From Bradyrhizobium iriomotense (lineage in GTDB: Bacteria > Pseudomonadota > Alphaproteobacteria > Rhizobiales > Xanthobacteraceae): DNA of 64,000 nucleotides. The stretch spans positions 1 to 64,000 of the forward strand of contig NZ_JAFCJZ010000013.1 in assembly GCF_018130765.1 (NCBI RefSeq), given 5' to 3'. The notes under the pieces are model-generated. The model did not search any database and had not been told where the DNA came from. It worked only from the letters and a program-made list of their open reading frames with translations. Made by a program: the position numbers and the translations under genes. Positions 44,937 to 53,343 of this stretch are shown here, one piece after another (within the stretch, counting starts at the first letter, position 1; every line of letters begins with the position of its first letter).

Positions 44937-45467
44937 TCACACAATGCCAGCAAAACCCAACAGGCCCCCGGCGAGCAGGAGCCAGAGTGGATTGATGCGC
45001 GAGACCGATGCGATCACCGCAACCGTCGCGGTCAGAAGCACTGCAGCAATTGTCCCGTCGGTCGACTGGGCCAGGATCAGGGCACTCGCCGCCATCAATC
45101 CGATCGAGAGCGGAACCAGTGCAGCCTGGATCAGGGCCGGCCAGCGCGATTGGCTGGGCCGGTTCAGGAGACGGCTGACATAATAGGCAACCAGCGCGGT
45201 CGGCAAGCACATCGCCAGCGTCGCCGCGAGCGCGCCGGGGATGCCGGCGACGGCATAGCCGATTAACGTCACGATAAGCACGTTCGGACCTGGCGAGAGC
45301 TGCGCGATCGCATAGGCATCCGCGAACTGCTTGTCGGTCATCCAGTGATGCACGTCGACCGCGATCCGGTGCATCTCGGGCACCGCCGCGGCGGCGCCGC
45401 CGACCGCGAACAGCGACATCAGGCCGAAGGTCGAGATCAGCGCCCAGACCGGGTTCTCGGCGTTCAC
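44937..45467 (-). CDS. Chromate transporter subunit, C-terminal half-type
   Basis: A 176-residue membrane protein of the CHR family. The family motif is FADAYAIAQLSPGPNVLIVT. It is one half of a two-gene chromate transporter; the other half is the next gene upstream and the starts and stops overlap (ATGA). Half-length pairs work as heterodimers of the normal two-domain protein. The link to chromate efflux is by family only. Confidence 0.88.
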   Translation of the reverse strand: MNAENPVWALISTFGLMSLFAVGGAAAAVPEMHRIAVDVHHWMTDKQFADAYAIAQLSPGPNVLIVTLIGYAVAGIPGALAATLAMCLPTALVAYYVSRLLNRPSQSRWPALIQAALVPLSIGLMAASALILAQSTDGTIAAVLLTATVAVIASVSRINPLWLLLAGGLLGFAGIV

Positions 45468-46069
45468 GCTGCTACCTTCCGCCGCAGGAGGAAGGTGACG
45501 CCGATGCTCACGGGGATCGCGACCAGCAGCACGGCCTGAAGCGGAAGACGGAGCACGCCGATGGCGAGGAAGACGCCGAGCATCAGGATCAGCGCGACCG
45601 CCTCCATCCGTTTCAGGAGCGGCGTCATCATGCGGAAGACCACCGCGATCAGCAGGCCGACCGCGGCGCAGGAGATGCCTGCGAGAATGCGACGCAGCAC
45701 CTCGAGGTCGCCGAACCGGGCGTAGGCGATCGCGAGCACGGTCATGATCAGCGTCGGCGGCAGCAGCAACCCGGCAAAGGCGGCGGCACCTCCGGCGATC
45801 CCGCGCAGCCGCGCGCCAAAGACCATCGACAGATTGACGATGTTGGGTCCGGGCAGGAAATGGCAGAGTGCGAAGGTCTCGTTGAACTCGTCCGCCGTCA
45901 TCCAGCGGTGCTGCTCGACGATCGCGCGCCGGGCAAACACCAGGACCCCGCCGAAACCGGCCAGCGACATCCGGGCAAAGGCCATGAACAGCGCCCCCAG
46001 GCTGGGCAGTGGCCCGCTCAACGCGGCACGATCCGGCTCTTGGGCGGCCGGTGCTGAATCGGTGGACAT
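45464..46069 (-). CDS. Chromate transporter subunit, N-terminal half-type
   Basis: A 201-residue membrane protein of the CHR family, with a soluble N-terminal 30 residues then about six membrane segments. The family motif is FNETFALCHFLPGPNIVNLS. It precedes the other half in the same operon. The gene start faces the tmRNA gene. Confidence 0.88.
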   Translation of the reverse strand: MSTDSAPAAQEPDRAALSGPLPSLGALFMAFARMSLAGFGGVLVFARRAIVEQHRWMTADEFNETFALCHFLPGPNIVNLSMVFGARLRGIAGGAAAFAGLLLPPTLIMTVLAIAYARFGDLEVLRRILAGISCAAVGLLIAVVFRMMTPLLKRMEAVALILMLGVFLAIGVLRLPLQAVLLVAIPVSIGVTFLLRRKVAA

Positions 46070-46190
46070 CTCAGGAGCTTAGAACGGCGGCCGCGGCGCG
46101 GCCAAGATCGGACCCGGACCCTATCCAAAGGGAACCGCACGTCGCCGCTCGAAACCTCTGTTTTTTGAAACCTTTGCCCCCTATATTGGG

Positions 46191-46525
46191 GGTGCCGGTT
46201 CGCCGGCTATGGAAATAAACGGTCGTCGCAATAAACCATTCGGACCCGGGGGCGGTACCCGGCGCCTCCACCAAAGCCCACCCATCGGGTGAGCCCCAAA
46301 GCGGGCTTTGGCGGGGGCGAAATAGGATCGACGAGGGCGTAAAGGGCGTGCTTTTTCCCGGTATTGTTCCGCCGTTATCGGGCTACTGCAATAGTTGCCA
46401 ACGACAACTTTGCTCCGGTTGCTCAGGCTGCGTAACGCAGTTTGAAAGACCATCTTAAAGTCCTAGCGGGTTAAGCTCCGTTAGGCGGGGTTCGGAGGCA
46501 CCTGGCAACAGAAGCCTCCACTTGC
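46191..46525 (+). ncRNA. ssrA: Permuted two-piece transfer-messenger RNA
   Basis: Alphaproteobacterial circularly permuted tmRNA. The acceptor piece comes first: its T-arm is CCGGG-GGCGGTA-CCCGG and its 3' end CGCCTCC-A-CCA is at 46263-46273. After a 39-base intervening segment the coding piece starts GGGGGCG at 46313-46319, which pairs with CGCCTCC over seven base pairs (one G-U). The tag reading frame GCC...TAA at 46397-46435 encodes ANDNFAPVAQAA. A GGAGGC/GCCTCC stem at 46494-46519 followed by T residues closes the gene. The 5' boundary is approximate. Confidence 0.92.
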
Positions 46526-46637
46526 CTTTTATTTCCTCCCCGGCGGGGACTCCTGCTGACCCATCAGGCGCGGTACTATTGCGGCCTTGGCGAGTCGGGC
46601 CGGCAGGGCCCAACTCCTGGAATGCAACAGGACCACC

Positions 46638-47156
46638 ATGGCGACCGATCATATCCGATACGATGTGCTGGCCCGCGACGCGCTGCGCGGCGTGCTGCGG
46701 AAGGTGCTGACCGATGCCGCGGTCCATGGCCTGCCGGGCGAGCACCATTTCTTCATCACCTTCGTGTCGAAGGCCGAGGGCGTGAAGCTGTCGTCGCGGC
46801 TGCTGGCGCAATATCCGGAAGAGATGACGATCATCCTGCAGCACCAGTTCTGGGACCTGACCGTGCTCGAAGACCGCTTCGAGGTCGGCCTGTCCTTCGG
46901 CGGCATTCCGGAGCGGCTGGTGGTGCCGTTCAGCGCCATCAAGAGCTTCCTCGATCCGTCCGTGAAATTCGGCCTCCAGTTCGACACCTCCGATGTCGCC
47001 GAGGTCGCGCCGGAGAATTTGCCGGCAGCGCCTGCCCCGTCGGCCGTCGCCGTGCCTGCCGCCACCGCCGAGAAGGCGGAGACCGCAGAAGAGCCGACGC
47101 CGCCGAACCAAGGCGGCGCCGAGGTCGTGCGGCTCGATCGTTTCCGCAAGAAATGA
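46638..47156 (+). CDS. sspB: SspB-type ClpXP adaptor
   Basis: A 172-residue alpha-type stringent starvation protein B that tethers ssrA-tagged proteins to ClpXP. The substrate-binding domain is residues 1-110 (HHFFITFVSKAEGVKLSSRL, EEMTIILQHQFWDLTVLED). A low-complexity Pro/Ala/Glu linker follows, ending in the conserved C-terminal VVRLDRFRKK that binds the ClpX N-domain. It begins about 110 bases after the tmRNA gene. The ATG at 46638 was chosen since upstream codons lie in non-coding sequence. Confidence 0.92.
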   Translation: MATDHIRYDVLARDALRGVLRKVLTDAAVHGLPGEHHFFITFVSKAEGVKLSSRLLAQYPEEMTIILQHQFWDLTVLEDRFEVGLSFGGIPERLVVPFSAIKSFLDPSVKFGLQFDTSDVAEVAPENLPAAPAPSAVAVPAATAEKAETAEEPTPPNQGGAEVVRLDRFRKK

Positions 47157-47258
47157 TCTAGGCTGTCGCGCGGAGCCATCGCGCCCGGTCAAACTGCCTG
47201 TATAGAAGAGCACGTGAAGAGGCTGCGCGGCATTTCGCGCGGCAGAATGGATGTGCTC

Positions 47259-48680
47259 ATGGCCAAAGCTTCCCGCTCGAAGACCGCCCGCCCCGCAACC
47301 CGCATTGAGACTGACAGCTTCGGTCCCATCGAAGTGCCCGCCGATCGCTATTGGGGGGCGCAGACCGAGCGGTCGCGCCAGAATTTTCGCATCGGCACGG
47401 ACCGCATGCCGATCTCGCTCGTGCATGCGCTCGGGATCGTCAAGCTTGCGGCCGCGCAGTCCAACCTCGAGCTCGGCCTGCTCGACCAGCGCCGCGCCAA
47501 CGCCATCATCCGCGCGGCGCGCGAGGTGATCGAGGGCAGACTTGACGACCATTTCCCGCTTGTGGTGTGGCAGACCGGCTCGGGCACGCAGAGCAACATG
47601 AACCTCAACGAGGTGATCGCCAATCGCGCCAATGAGCTGCTTGGCGGCGAACTCGGCGCCAAGAAGCCGGTGCATCCCAACGATCACGTCAACATGAGCC
47701 AGTCGTCGAACGACTCCTTTCCGACCGCGATGCACATCGCGGCCGCCAGCCGTATCAATGCCGATCTCGTGCCGGCCCTCGGCGAACTGCTGCGCGCGCT
47801 GCGCAAGAAGGAGAAGGAGTTTTCGAAGATCGTGAAGATCGGCCGCACCCACACCCAGGATGCGACGCCGCTGACGCTCGGCCAGGAATTTTCCGGCTAT
47901 GCCGCGCAGGTCGAAAGCGGCATCGCGCGACTGAAGATGGCAGTGAAGGACCTCTATCCGCTGGCGCAGGGCGGCACCGCCGTCGGCACCGGCCTCAACT
48001 CGAAGCCGCGCTTTGCAAAGCTGTTCGCAAAGCACGTGGCCGGGATCACGAAACTTCCCTTCACCAGCGCCGCCAACAAATTCGAGGCGCTGGCGTCGAA
48101 CGATGCCTATGTGCTGGCGCACGGCGCCATCAATTCGGTCGCGACCGGCCTGTTCAAGATCGCCAACGACATCCGCCTGCTCGGATCGGGCCCGCGCTCC
48201 GGGCTGGGCGAATTGATCCTGCCGGAGAACGAGCCGGGCTCCTCGATCATGCCGGGCAAGGTCAATCCGACGCAGTGCGAGGCGATGACCATGGTGTGCT
48301 GCCAGGTGTTCGGCAATCACACCGCGATCACGGTCGCCGGCAGCCAGGGCCATTTCGAGCTCAACGTCTACAAGCCGGTCCTGGCCTACAACATGCTGCA
48401 CTCGATCCGCCTGATGGCGGATGCGGCGCACTCCTTCACCGAGCATTGCGTCAGCGGCATCCGCGCCGACGAAAAGCGCATCCGGGAGCTGATGGAGCGC
48501 TCGCTGATGCTGGTGACGGCGCTGGCCCCGAAGATCGGCTACGACAACGCCGCCAAGGTGGCCAAAACCGCCCATGCCAACGGCACCACCCTGAAGGAGG
48601 AGGCGCTGCGGCTCGGCTTCGTCTCGGCCGATGAATTCGACCGCCTGGTGCGCCCGGAGAAGATGACCAGCCCGGGCTAA
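47259..48680 (+). CDS. fumC: Fumarate hydratase class II
   Basis: A 473-residue iron-independent fumarase of the citric acid cycle. It has ETDSFGPIEVPADRYWGAQT near the N-terminus, TGSGTQSNMNLNEV, the active-site His region GRTHTQDATPLTLGQE, and the lyase signature GSSIMPGKVNPTQ. Starts upstream at 47247 (ATG) or 47214 (GTG) are also open; I chose 47259 because the family similarity begins shortly after it. Confidence 0.95.
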   Translation: MAKASRSKTARPATRIETDSFGPIEVPADRYWGAQTERSRQNFRIGTDRMPISLVHALGIVKLAAAQSNLELGLLDQRRANAIIRAAREVIEGRLDDHFPLVVWQTGSGTQSNMNLNEVIANRANELLGGELGAKKPVHPNDHVNMSQSSNDSFPTAMHIAAASRINADLVPALGELLRALRKKEKEFSKIVKIGRTHTQDATPLTLGQEFSGYAAQVESGIARLKMAVKDLYPLAQGGTAVGTGLNSKPRFAKLFAKHVAGITKLPFTSAANKFEALASNDAYVLAHGAINSVATGLFKIANDIRLLGSGPRSGLGELILPENEPGSSIMPGKVNPTQCEAMTMVCCQVFGNHTAITVAGSQGHFELNVYKPVLAYNMLHSIRLMADAAHSFTEHCVSGIRADEKRIRELMERSLMLVTALAPKIGYDNAAKVAKTAHANGTTLKEEALRLGFVSADEFDRLVRPEKMTSPG

Positions 48681-48756
48681 ACTTCCGAATTCCGATAGTC
48701 ATCCGTAATGATACGGACGCTGGACGCCCAGAAATATGCGGTTTTGGGGGCGGGAT

Positions 48757-48770
48757 TTGATTACCGTCAA
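48757..48770. promoter_or_regulatory. Weak FixK/FNR-like box
   Basis: TTGATTACCGTCAA fits TTGA-N6-TCAA, but not the full palindrome TTGAT-N4-ATCAA. It lies 190 bases before the DUF4169 gene, too far for a typical activator site unless the transcript has a long leader. Listed as a weak candidate. Confidence 0.3.
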
Positions 48771-48959
48771 TGTTCCGGTGGGGCGGCGTGTTACGGGAGC
48801 CCCACCGCCCTTGACGGGGCGAAATTCATCGTTTGATGGCCCGAAGGGCCGATTGACGAGGACAAGCGAATGGCGATCAAGTCTTTTGGGGCGCGAGGCG
48901 CCACCCAGTTTCTGAATGTTTCATCCTGCCTGGAAAGGATCGGATGATGGAGACGCGGC

Positions 48960-49148
48960 ATGGGGAACGTCATCAACCTGAATCGTTTCAGGAAGCGCGC
49001 CGAGCGGGAAGCTTCGGCGAAACAGGCGGACGCCAACCGGACGAAGTTCGGCCGCACCAAGGCGGAGCGGTCGGCGGAGGAGACGCGCGCGGACAAGGCG
49101 AAGGCGCACCTGGACCAGCATCAGATCGATCACGAGGATCAGTCATGA
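48960..49148 (+). CDS. DUF4169 small protein
   Basis: A 62-residue, highly charged protein (MGNVINLNRFRKRAEREASA) of the DUF4169 family, Lys/Arg/Glu-rich and probably helical. Its stop overlaps the start of the next gene (ATGA), so the pair is coupled. The family is conserved in alphaproteobacteria and its role is unknown. Confidence 0.85.
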   Translation: MGNVINLNRFRKRAEREASAKQADANRTKFGRTKAERSAEETRADKAKAHLDQHQIDHEDQS

Positions 49149-49396
49149 AGTCGCCCGTCGTGAAACGGTCGATCGTGGTCGCCGGCCACAAGACCAGCGT
49201 CAGCCTGGAAGAGGCGTTCTGGAACGGCATGAAGGAGATCTCGGGCCTGCGTAACATGACGCTGTCCGAACTCGTCGGCGAGATCGACGGCAACCGCCAG
49301 CAGGGCAACCTGTCCTCGGCGATCCGCCTGTTCGTGCTCGACTACTTCAAGAGCCGGGCCATGGCTGCCCAGCCGGACAAGGTCCCGGCGCAGTAG
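49145..49396 (+). CDS. Ribbon-helix-helix domain protein
   Basis: An 83-residue protein with a beta-strand RSIVVAGHKTSVSLEEAFW followed by two helices, NMTLSELVGEID and LSSAIRLFVLDYFKSRA. This matches the RHH_4/DUF family of small DNA-binding-like proteins, here without an antitoxin partner or toxin. Coupled to the DUF4169 gene. The DNA target, if any, is unknown. Confidence 0.82.
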   Translation: MKSPVVKRSIVVAGHKTSVSLEEAFWNGMKEISGLRNMTLSELVGEIDGNRQQGNLSSAIRLFVLDYFKSRAMAAQPDKVPAQ

Positions 49397-49512
49397 CCGC
49401 CGGGACGTGTTTTCGGCGCGACCACGGCGCCTGTACTTTAAAATCACTCTAAGGTGCAGTTTCAGCCGCCGAGTGCGCTTGACCTCGATGCCCTGCGTTG
49501 AAAATACAGGGC

Positions 49513-49788
49513 ATGACCGACCATGATGATACGCGCCCGCATATGCCGCTGGGTCTGGCCCTGCGCGGCTATACCGGCGTCATTCAGCACCTTTCCACCA
49601 AGGATACGGATTCGGCGCTTTCGGACATCGAGCTCGAGAGCCGCCTGATCGAGCTCGGCTTCGTCGAGGGGGCCCGGGTCGAGGTCCTGCACGAGGGGCT
49701 GGTCGGGCGCGACCCGATCGCGGTCAGGGTCGACAGCATCACGATCGCGGTCCGCCGGCGCGAAGCCATGGCCATCATCGTCGCCTGA
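49513..49788 (+). CDS. feoA: FeoA-type ferrous iron transport protein
   Basis: A 91-residue SH3-like protein, core LESRLIELGFVEGARVEVLH and VDSITIAVRRREAMAIIV, that assists FeoB. The ATG at 49513 was preferred to an upstream TTG. It is followed 36 bases later by feoB on the same strand. No Fur or Irr box was identified by eye before it. Confidence 0.92.
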   Translation: MTDHDDTRPHMPLGLALRGYTGVIQHLSTKDTDSALSDIELESRLIELGFVEGARVEVLHEGLVGRDPIAVRVDSITIAVRRREAMAIIVA

Positions 49789-49824
49789 TAGCGACCGGAA
49801 TTTTGCCCCCAGGCCTTTGATCCC

Positions 49825-51696
49825 ATGGAAGCACCCCTGCTGCATCTCGCCCTGGTCGGCACGCCCAACAGCGGCAAGACCTCGCTGTTCAATGCCCTGA
49901 CCGGCAGCCGGCAGAAGGTCGCGAACTATCCCGGCGTCACCGTCGAGCGCAAGGAAGGCTTCTTCGTCACCCCGCTCGGCCGCCAGGTCTCCGTGGTCGA
50001 CCTGCCCGGCACCTATTCGCTGCGCGGCCGCAGCCCGGACGAGGAGATCACCCGCGACTTCGTGCTCGGCAAGGCCTCTGGCGAGATCGTGCCCGATCTC
50101 GTGCTGTGTGTGGCCGATAGCACCAATCTGCGCCTGACCATCCGCCTGCTGCTTGAGCTGAAGCGCACCGGCCGGCCGATGATCCTCGTGCTCAACATGT
50201 TCGATATCGCCGCCCGCCGCGGCATCACTGTCGACGTCGAGCGGCTCGCCAAGGAGCTCGGCGTGCCCGTGGTGACCTCGATCGCGGTGCGCAAGGGCGG
50301 CACGGCCGACCTGCTGGCGCTGACCGACGAGATTTCCGCAAAGCTTGCCACTGAACCGCAGGAGAACAGCTGGCGCGCGCTCAGCGTCTCCGAGCTGCGC
50401 GCCACCCAGCGCGAGGCCGACCGCATCATCGCCGACTGTGTCAGCCTGCCTGCTAGGCCCGACACCTGGACCGCGCGGATCGACGCCGTGGTGCTGCATC
50501 CCGTGGGCGGCCTGATCGTGCTGGCGCTGATCCTGTTCGTGATGTTCCAGGCGGTGTTCGCCTGGGCGCAGCCGGCGATGGACCTGCTCAAGTCAGGCTT
50601 CGACGCACTCGGCGAGCTCGTGAAAGCCACCCTGCCCGACGGCCTGCTGCAGAGCTTCCTTCAGGACGGCGTGATCTCCGGCGTCGGCAGCGTGATCGTG
50701 TTCCTGCCGCAGATCATCCTCATCTTCCTGTTCATCCTGCTGCTGGAAGATTTCGGCTACATGGCGCGCGCCGCGTTCCTGATGGATCGCATCATGGGCG
50801 GCGCCGGCCTGCACGGCCGTGCCTTCATTCCGCTCTTGTCGAGCTTTGCCTGCGCCATTCCCGGCATCATGGCGACGCGCGTGATCGACAACAAGCGCGA
50901 CCGGCTGACCACGATCCTGATCGCGCCGCTGATGACCTGCTCGGCGCGCATCCCGGTCTACACGCTGATCATCTCGGCCTTCATCCCTGCGAAGGACGTC
51001 TGGGGCTTCATCAACCTGCAGGGCCTCGTGATGTTCGGCCTCTACGCCACCGGCATCGCCAGCGCGCTTGCCGTCTCGTTCGTGATCAAGTTCTTCATGA
51101 TCCGGGACTATGCGCCGGCGCCGTTCATGCTGGAGCTGCCGGACTACAAGATGCCCAGGCTGAAATCGATCGCGATCGGCATCTACACCCGCGCCAAGAT
51201 GTTTTTGCAGCGCGCGGGCACCACGATCTTCTCGATGATGGTGCTGATCTGGTTCCTGGCCTCGTTCCCGCAGCCGCCGGCCGGCAGCACCGAGCCAGCG
51301 ATCGACTTCAGCCTCGCCGCCATCATCGGCAAGGCGCTCGAGCCGCTGCTCGCCCCTGTCGGCTTCAACTGGCAGATCGCGGTGGCGCTGATCCCGGGCA
51401 TGGCGGCCCGCGAGGTCGCGGTCGCCGCGCTCGGCACCGTCTACGCCATCGAAGGCGGCAAGGAAGCCGCCGAGCAGATCGGCCAGGTGCTGGCGACGAA
51501 ATGGTCGCTCGCCACCGCGCTGTCGATGCTGGCCTGGTACATCTTCGCTCCCCAATGCGCCTCGACGCTCGCCGTGATCCGGCGCGAGACCGGAAGCTGG
51601 GGGTGGATGGCGGCAACCTTCACCTACATGCTGGTGCTGGCCTATGCGGCGAGCCTCGTGACGTACAACGTCGCGGTGGCGCTGGGCGCGGGCTAG
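49825..51696 (+). CDS. feoB: Ferrous iron transporter FeoB
   Basis: A 623-residue inner-membrane Fe(II) transporter. The N-terminal GTPase has G1 GTPNSGKT at 12-19, G2 around YPGVTVER, G3 DLPGTYS and G4 NMFD. Membrane gate motifs follow, including LSSFACAIPGIMATRVI and a second gate near LIPGMAAREVAVAALGTVYA. The protein is shorter than the 770-residue enterobacterial FeoB and lacks a C-terminal FeoC-like tail, as is common outside gammaproteobacteria. Confidence 0.96.
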   Translation: MEAPLLHLALVGTPNSGKTSLFNALTGSRQKVANYPGVTVERKEGFFVTPLGRQVSVVDLPGTYSLRGRSPDEEITRDFVLGKASGEIVPDLVLCVADSTNLRLTIRLLLELKRTGRPMILVLNMFDIAARRGITVDVERLAKELGVPVVTSIAVRKGGTADLLALTDEISAKLATEPQENSWRALSVSELRATQREADRIIADCVSLPARPDTWTARIDAVVLHPVGGLIVLALILFVMFQAVFAWAQPAMDLLKSGFDALGELVKATLPDGLLQSFLQDGVISGVGSVIVFLPQIILIFLFILLLEDFGYMARAAFLMDRIMGGAGLHGRAFIPLLSSFACAIPGIMATRVIDNKRDRLTTILIAPLMTCSARIPVYTLIISAFIPAKDVWGFINLQGLVMFGLYATGIASALAVSFVIKFFMIRDYAPAPFMLELPDYKMPRLKSIAIGIYTRAKMFLQRAGTTIFSMMVLIWFLASFPQPPAGSTEPAIDFSLAAIIGKALEPLLAPVGFNWQIAVALIPGMAAREVAVAALGTVYAIEGGKEAAEQIGQVLATKWSLATALSMLAWYIFAPQCASTLAVIRRETGSWGWMAATFTYMLVLAYAASLVTYNVAVALGAG

Positions 51697-51717
51697 CAGC
51701 CCTTCCAAACCAAAACA

Positions 51718-51742
51718 GCGAAAACAACCCCATGCACAGTAG
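51718..51742 (+). repeat. 25-bp dispersed 3'-end repeat, copy 2
   Basis: Identical to the reverse complement of bases 139-163. It begins 22 bases after the feoB stop and is in the same orientation relative to the upstream gene as copy 1 is to patatin. The function is unknown. Immediately beyond it, bases 51783-51825 hold a CGTAGCCCGGATGGA / AATCCGGGC inverted pair, another repeat-like fragment. Confidence 0.7.
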
Positions 51743-51905
51743 GCGGGGGTTGTGAAATCAATGACTTACGCGAGCACCAAAATCATCCGGCCGTAGCCCG
51801 GATGGAACGTCGCGAAATCCGGGCGACGCGTGCCCCAGTTGCGCCGTCGGGCAAAACACTGGCATGATGGCATCATCGACCTGCGTTCGCATCTCCGCGG
51901 ACCAG

Positions 51906-52286
51906 TCAACCGCGCCTGGCCTTGCGGCCCCGCCCACCCGCGTTCGCCGGCACGCTTTTTCCATACTTCGTCCACCACGCCGTCAGGGCCTCCATCGTCG
52001 GGCCGAGCCCACGCGCCTTTTCGGTGATCTCGTATTCGACACGTAGCGGCACTTCCGCGAACACGGTGCGCAACACCAGGCCGTCCGCCTCGAGCTCGCG
52101 CAGCTGCGCGGTCAGCATGTGCTGCGTGATGCCGGGGATCGCCTTGCGCAGCTCGCCGAAGCGGTAGATCCGCTGGTTGAGCAGCCACATGATCTCGAGC
52201 TTCCACTTGCCGGAGAGCAACGCGAAGGCGCGCCGCATCTCCTCGTGCATGTTGAGCGCCTTATCGGCCATGGTCTGGTTTTCCAT
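51906..52286 (-). CDS. HxlR-family transcriptional regulator
   Basis: A 126-residue winged-helix regulator. The family pattern is LLSGKWKLEIMWLL, RFGELRKAIPGITQHMLTAQ and LRELEADGLVLRTVFAEVPL. There is no Cys anywhere, so it is not of the thiol-sensing YodB/HypR kind. It is divergent from the DoxX-like gene at 52443 and probably controls it, as is common for HxlR regulators. Confidence 0.9.
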   Translation of the reverse strand: MENQTMADKALNMHEEMRRAFALLSGKWKLEIMWLLNQRIYRFGELRKAIPGITQHMLTAQLRELEADGLVLRTVFAEVPLRVEYEITEKARGLGPTMEALTAWWTKYGKSVPANAGGRGRKARRG

Positions 52287-52442
52287 ACTTAGCGCGGATT
52301 ATTCATCCTACTTGCGAAATACGGTCTTGCTTAGCATTTTCGATGCGTGATGCAGACGCGCCGATGCAGGCTGCGCATCCACACACGAAACCAACGAGAC
52401 GAAGGAGAGATTGCCGCGTTCAGTGGCGATCAACGAGACCTC

Positions 52443-52841
52443 ATGGCTGCAATCTACACCTACTGGATCAGCACGGCGCTGTTGTGCCTGCTCTACCTGA
52501 CCTCTGCCTACATGTACCTCACCAGGGGAGACTGGGTCCGGCAGGCCCTCGCCGAACTCGGCTATCCCGCCTATCTCGTGCCGGTCATGATCGTCGTGAA
52601 AGTGCTGGGCCCTGCGGTGATCCTGTTGCGCGTCAGCGTCGCGCTCAGCGATCTCGCCTATGCCGGCATCTTCTTTCACCTGCTGCTGGCGGCCCTTGCC
52701 TATCTCGGCGTCAGGAAGCCCGGCGGTGCAGTGCCTGCGTTGGTGGGCCTCGTGCTGCTAGCCGCCTCGTTCGTCACCCAGAACGCCGCGCGGGAGATCC
52801 CCTCGCCTTACGCGCAAACGGCGATACTTGTGATCTCGTAG
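52443..52841 (+). CDS. DoxX-like membrane protein
   Basis: A 132-residue protein with four hydrophobic segments (YWISTALLCLLYLTSAYMYL and later). The segment GYPAYLVPVMIVVKVLGPAV is typical of the DoxX_2 group, whose members are often regulated by a divergent HxlR gene. The precise function is unknown. The ATG at 52443 is 156 bases from the HxlR start. Confidence 0.78.
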   Translation: MAAIYTYWISTALLCLLYLTSAYMYLTRGDWVRQALAELGYPAYLVPVMIVVKVLGPAVILLRVSVALSDLAYAGIFFHLLLAALAYLGVRKPGGAVPALVGLVLLAASFVTQNAAREIPSPYAQTAILVIS

Positions 52842-52890
52842 CCCCGGGTGGAACCAGCGGATCCCGCGATCCATCCGGAATTGCGCTCCA

Positions 52891-52904
52891 TTGATTTCAG
52901 TCAA
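52891..52904 (+). promoter_or_regulatory. FixK/FNR-like box before the small secreted protein
   Basis: TTGATTTCAGTCAA matches the TTGA-N6-TCAA consensus of FNR/FixK sites. Its centre is 64 bases before the start codon at 52962; a class II site at -41.5 would place transcription at about 52939. It is assigned by position only. Confidence 0.55.
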
Positions 52905-52961
52905 TGGTCCACCTCATCGGCATGGCACGTTTTCTCGTCGTCCTGCAAAGGGAGAGAGCAC

Positions 52962-53252
52962 ATGACTGGACGTGCCAAGCTGCTTGGACTGTTCGTAACT
53001 GCCGCGCTGTTCGCGGCAGCGCCCCTGTCGTTCCGCTACTCGCCGGTGGATGCGCTGACCGTGTCCACCGACACAGCCGAGGCCCGCGTCGGGCGTCCCC
53101 TTACGCCCGGAAGCGTTGCCGGCGTCAACCGCCGGGTCCATCGGCGGGCGTATTACGGTGCGGCAGCGGCGGGAGCCGCAGCCTATGGAGCCTATGGGGC
53201 CTATGGCTATCGCCGGGCTTGCGGATATTACCCCTACCCGCCTTGCTATTGA
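52962..53252 (+). CDS. Small secreted protein with GYYPYPPCY C-terminus
   Basis: A 96-residue exported protein with signal peptide MTGRAKLLGLFVTAALFAAA and an Ala/Gly/Tyr-rich tail that runs YGAAAAGAAAYGAYGAYGYR and ends ACGYYPYPPCY. The last 11 residues are identical to the end of the 222-residue protein at 62124. It probably lies in the periplasm or envelope. A FixK-like box lies just upstream. No function is known. Confidence 0.75.
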   Translation: MTGRAKLLGLFVTAALFAAAPLSFRYSPVDALTVSTDTAEARVGRPLTPGSVAGVNRRVHRRAYYGAAAAGAAAYGAYGAYGYRRACGYYPYPPCY

Positions 53253-53290
53253 GGGGCGCGATCGCATCCTCGCGTTTTCCCTGGCCTCAC

Positions 53291-53319
53291 AAAAAAAGGC
53301 CCCGGTTGATGCCGGGGCC
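53291..53319 (-). terminator. Terminator of the outer-membrane protein gene
   Basis: Read on the minus strand, GGCCCCGG - CATCAA - CCGGGGCC is followed by seven T residues, a textbook intrinsic terminator 25 bases after the stop of the gene at 53344. Confidence 0.9.
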
Positions 53320-53343
53320 TGGCTTCACTGTAAGGACGTTGGT

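Noticed and set aside
46165..46187. TTGAAA and TATATT as a promoter for tmRNA
   Set aside because: The two are only 11 bases apart, too close for a normal sigma-70 spacing of about 17. The -10-like TATATT may be real with another -35, but I cannot show it.
46455..48575. 706-codon frame on the minus strand
   Set aside because: It is antisense to tmRNA, sspB and fumC, all of which are firmly identified.
51783..51825. CGTAGCCCGGATGG segment as part of the same repeat as 35251
   Set aside because: It shares only the first few bases with that family; it may be another repeat, but one copy in the window is not enough to define it.
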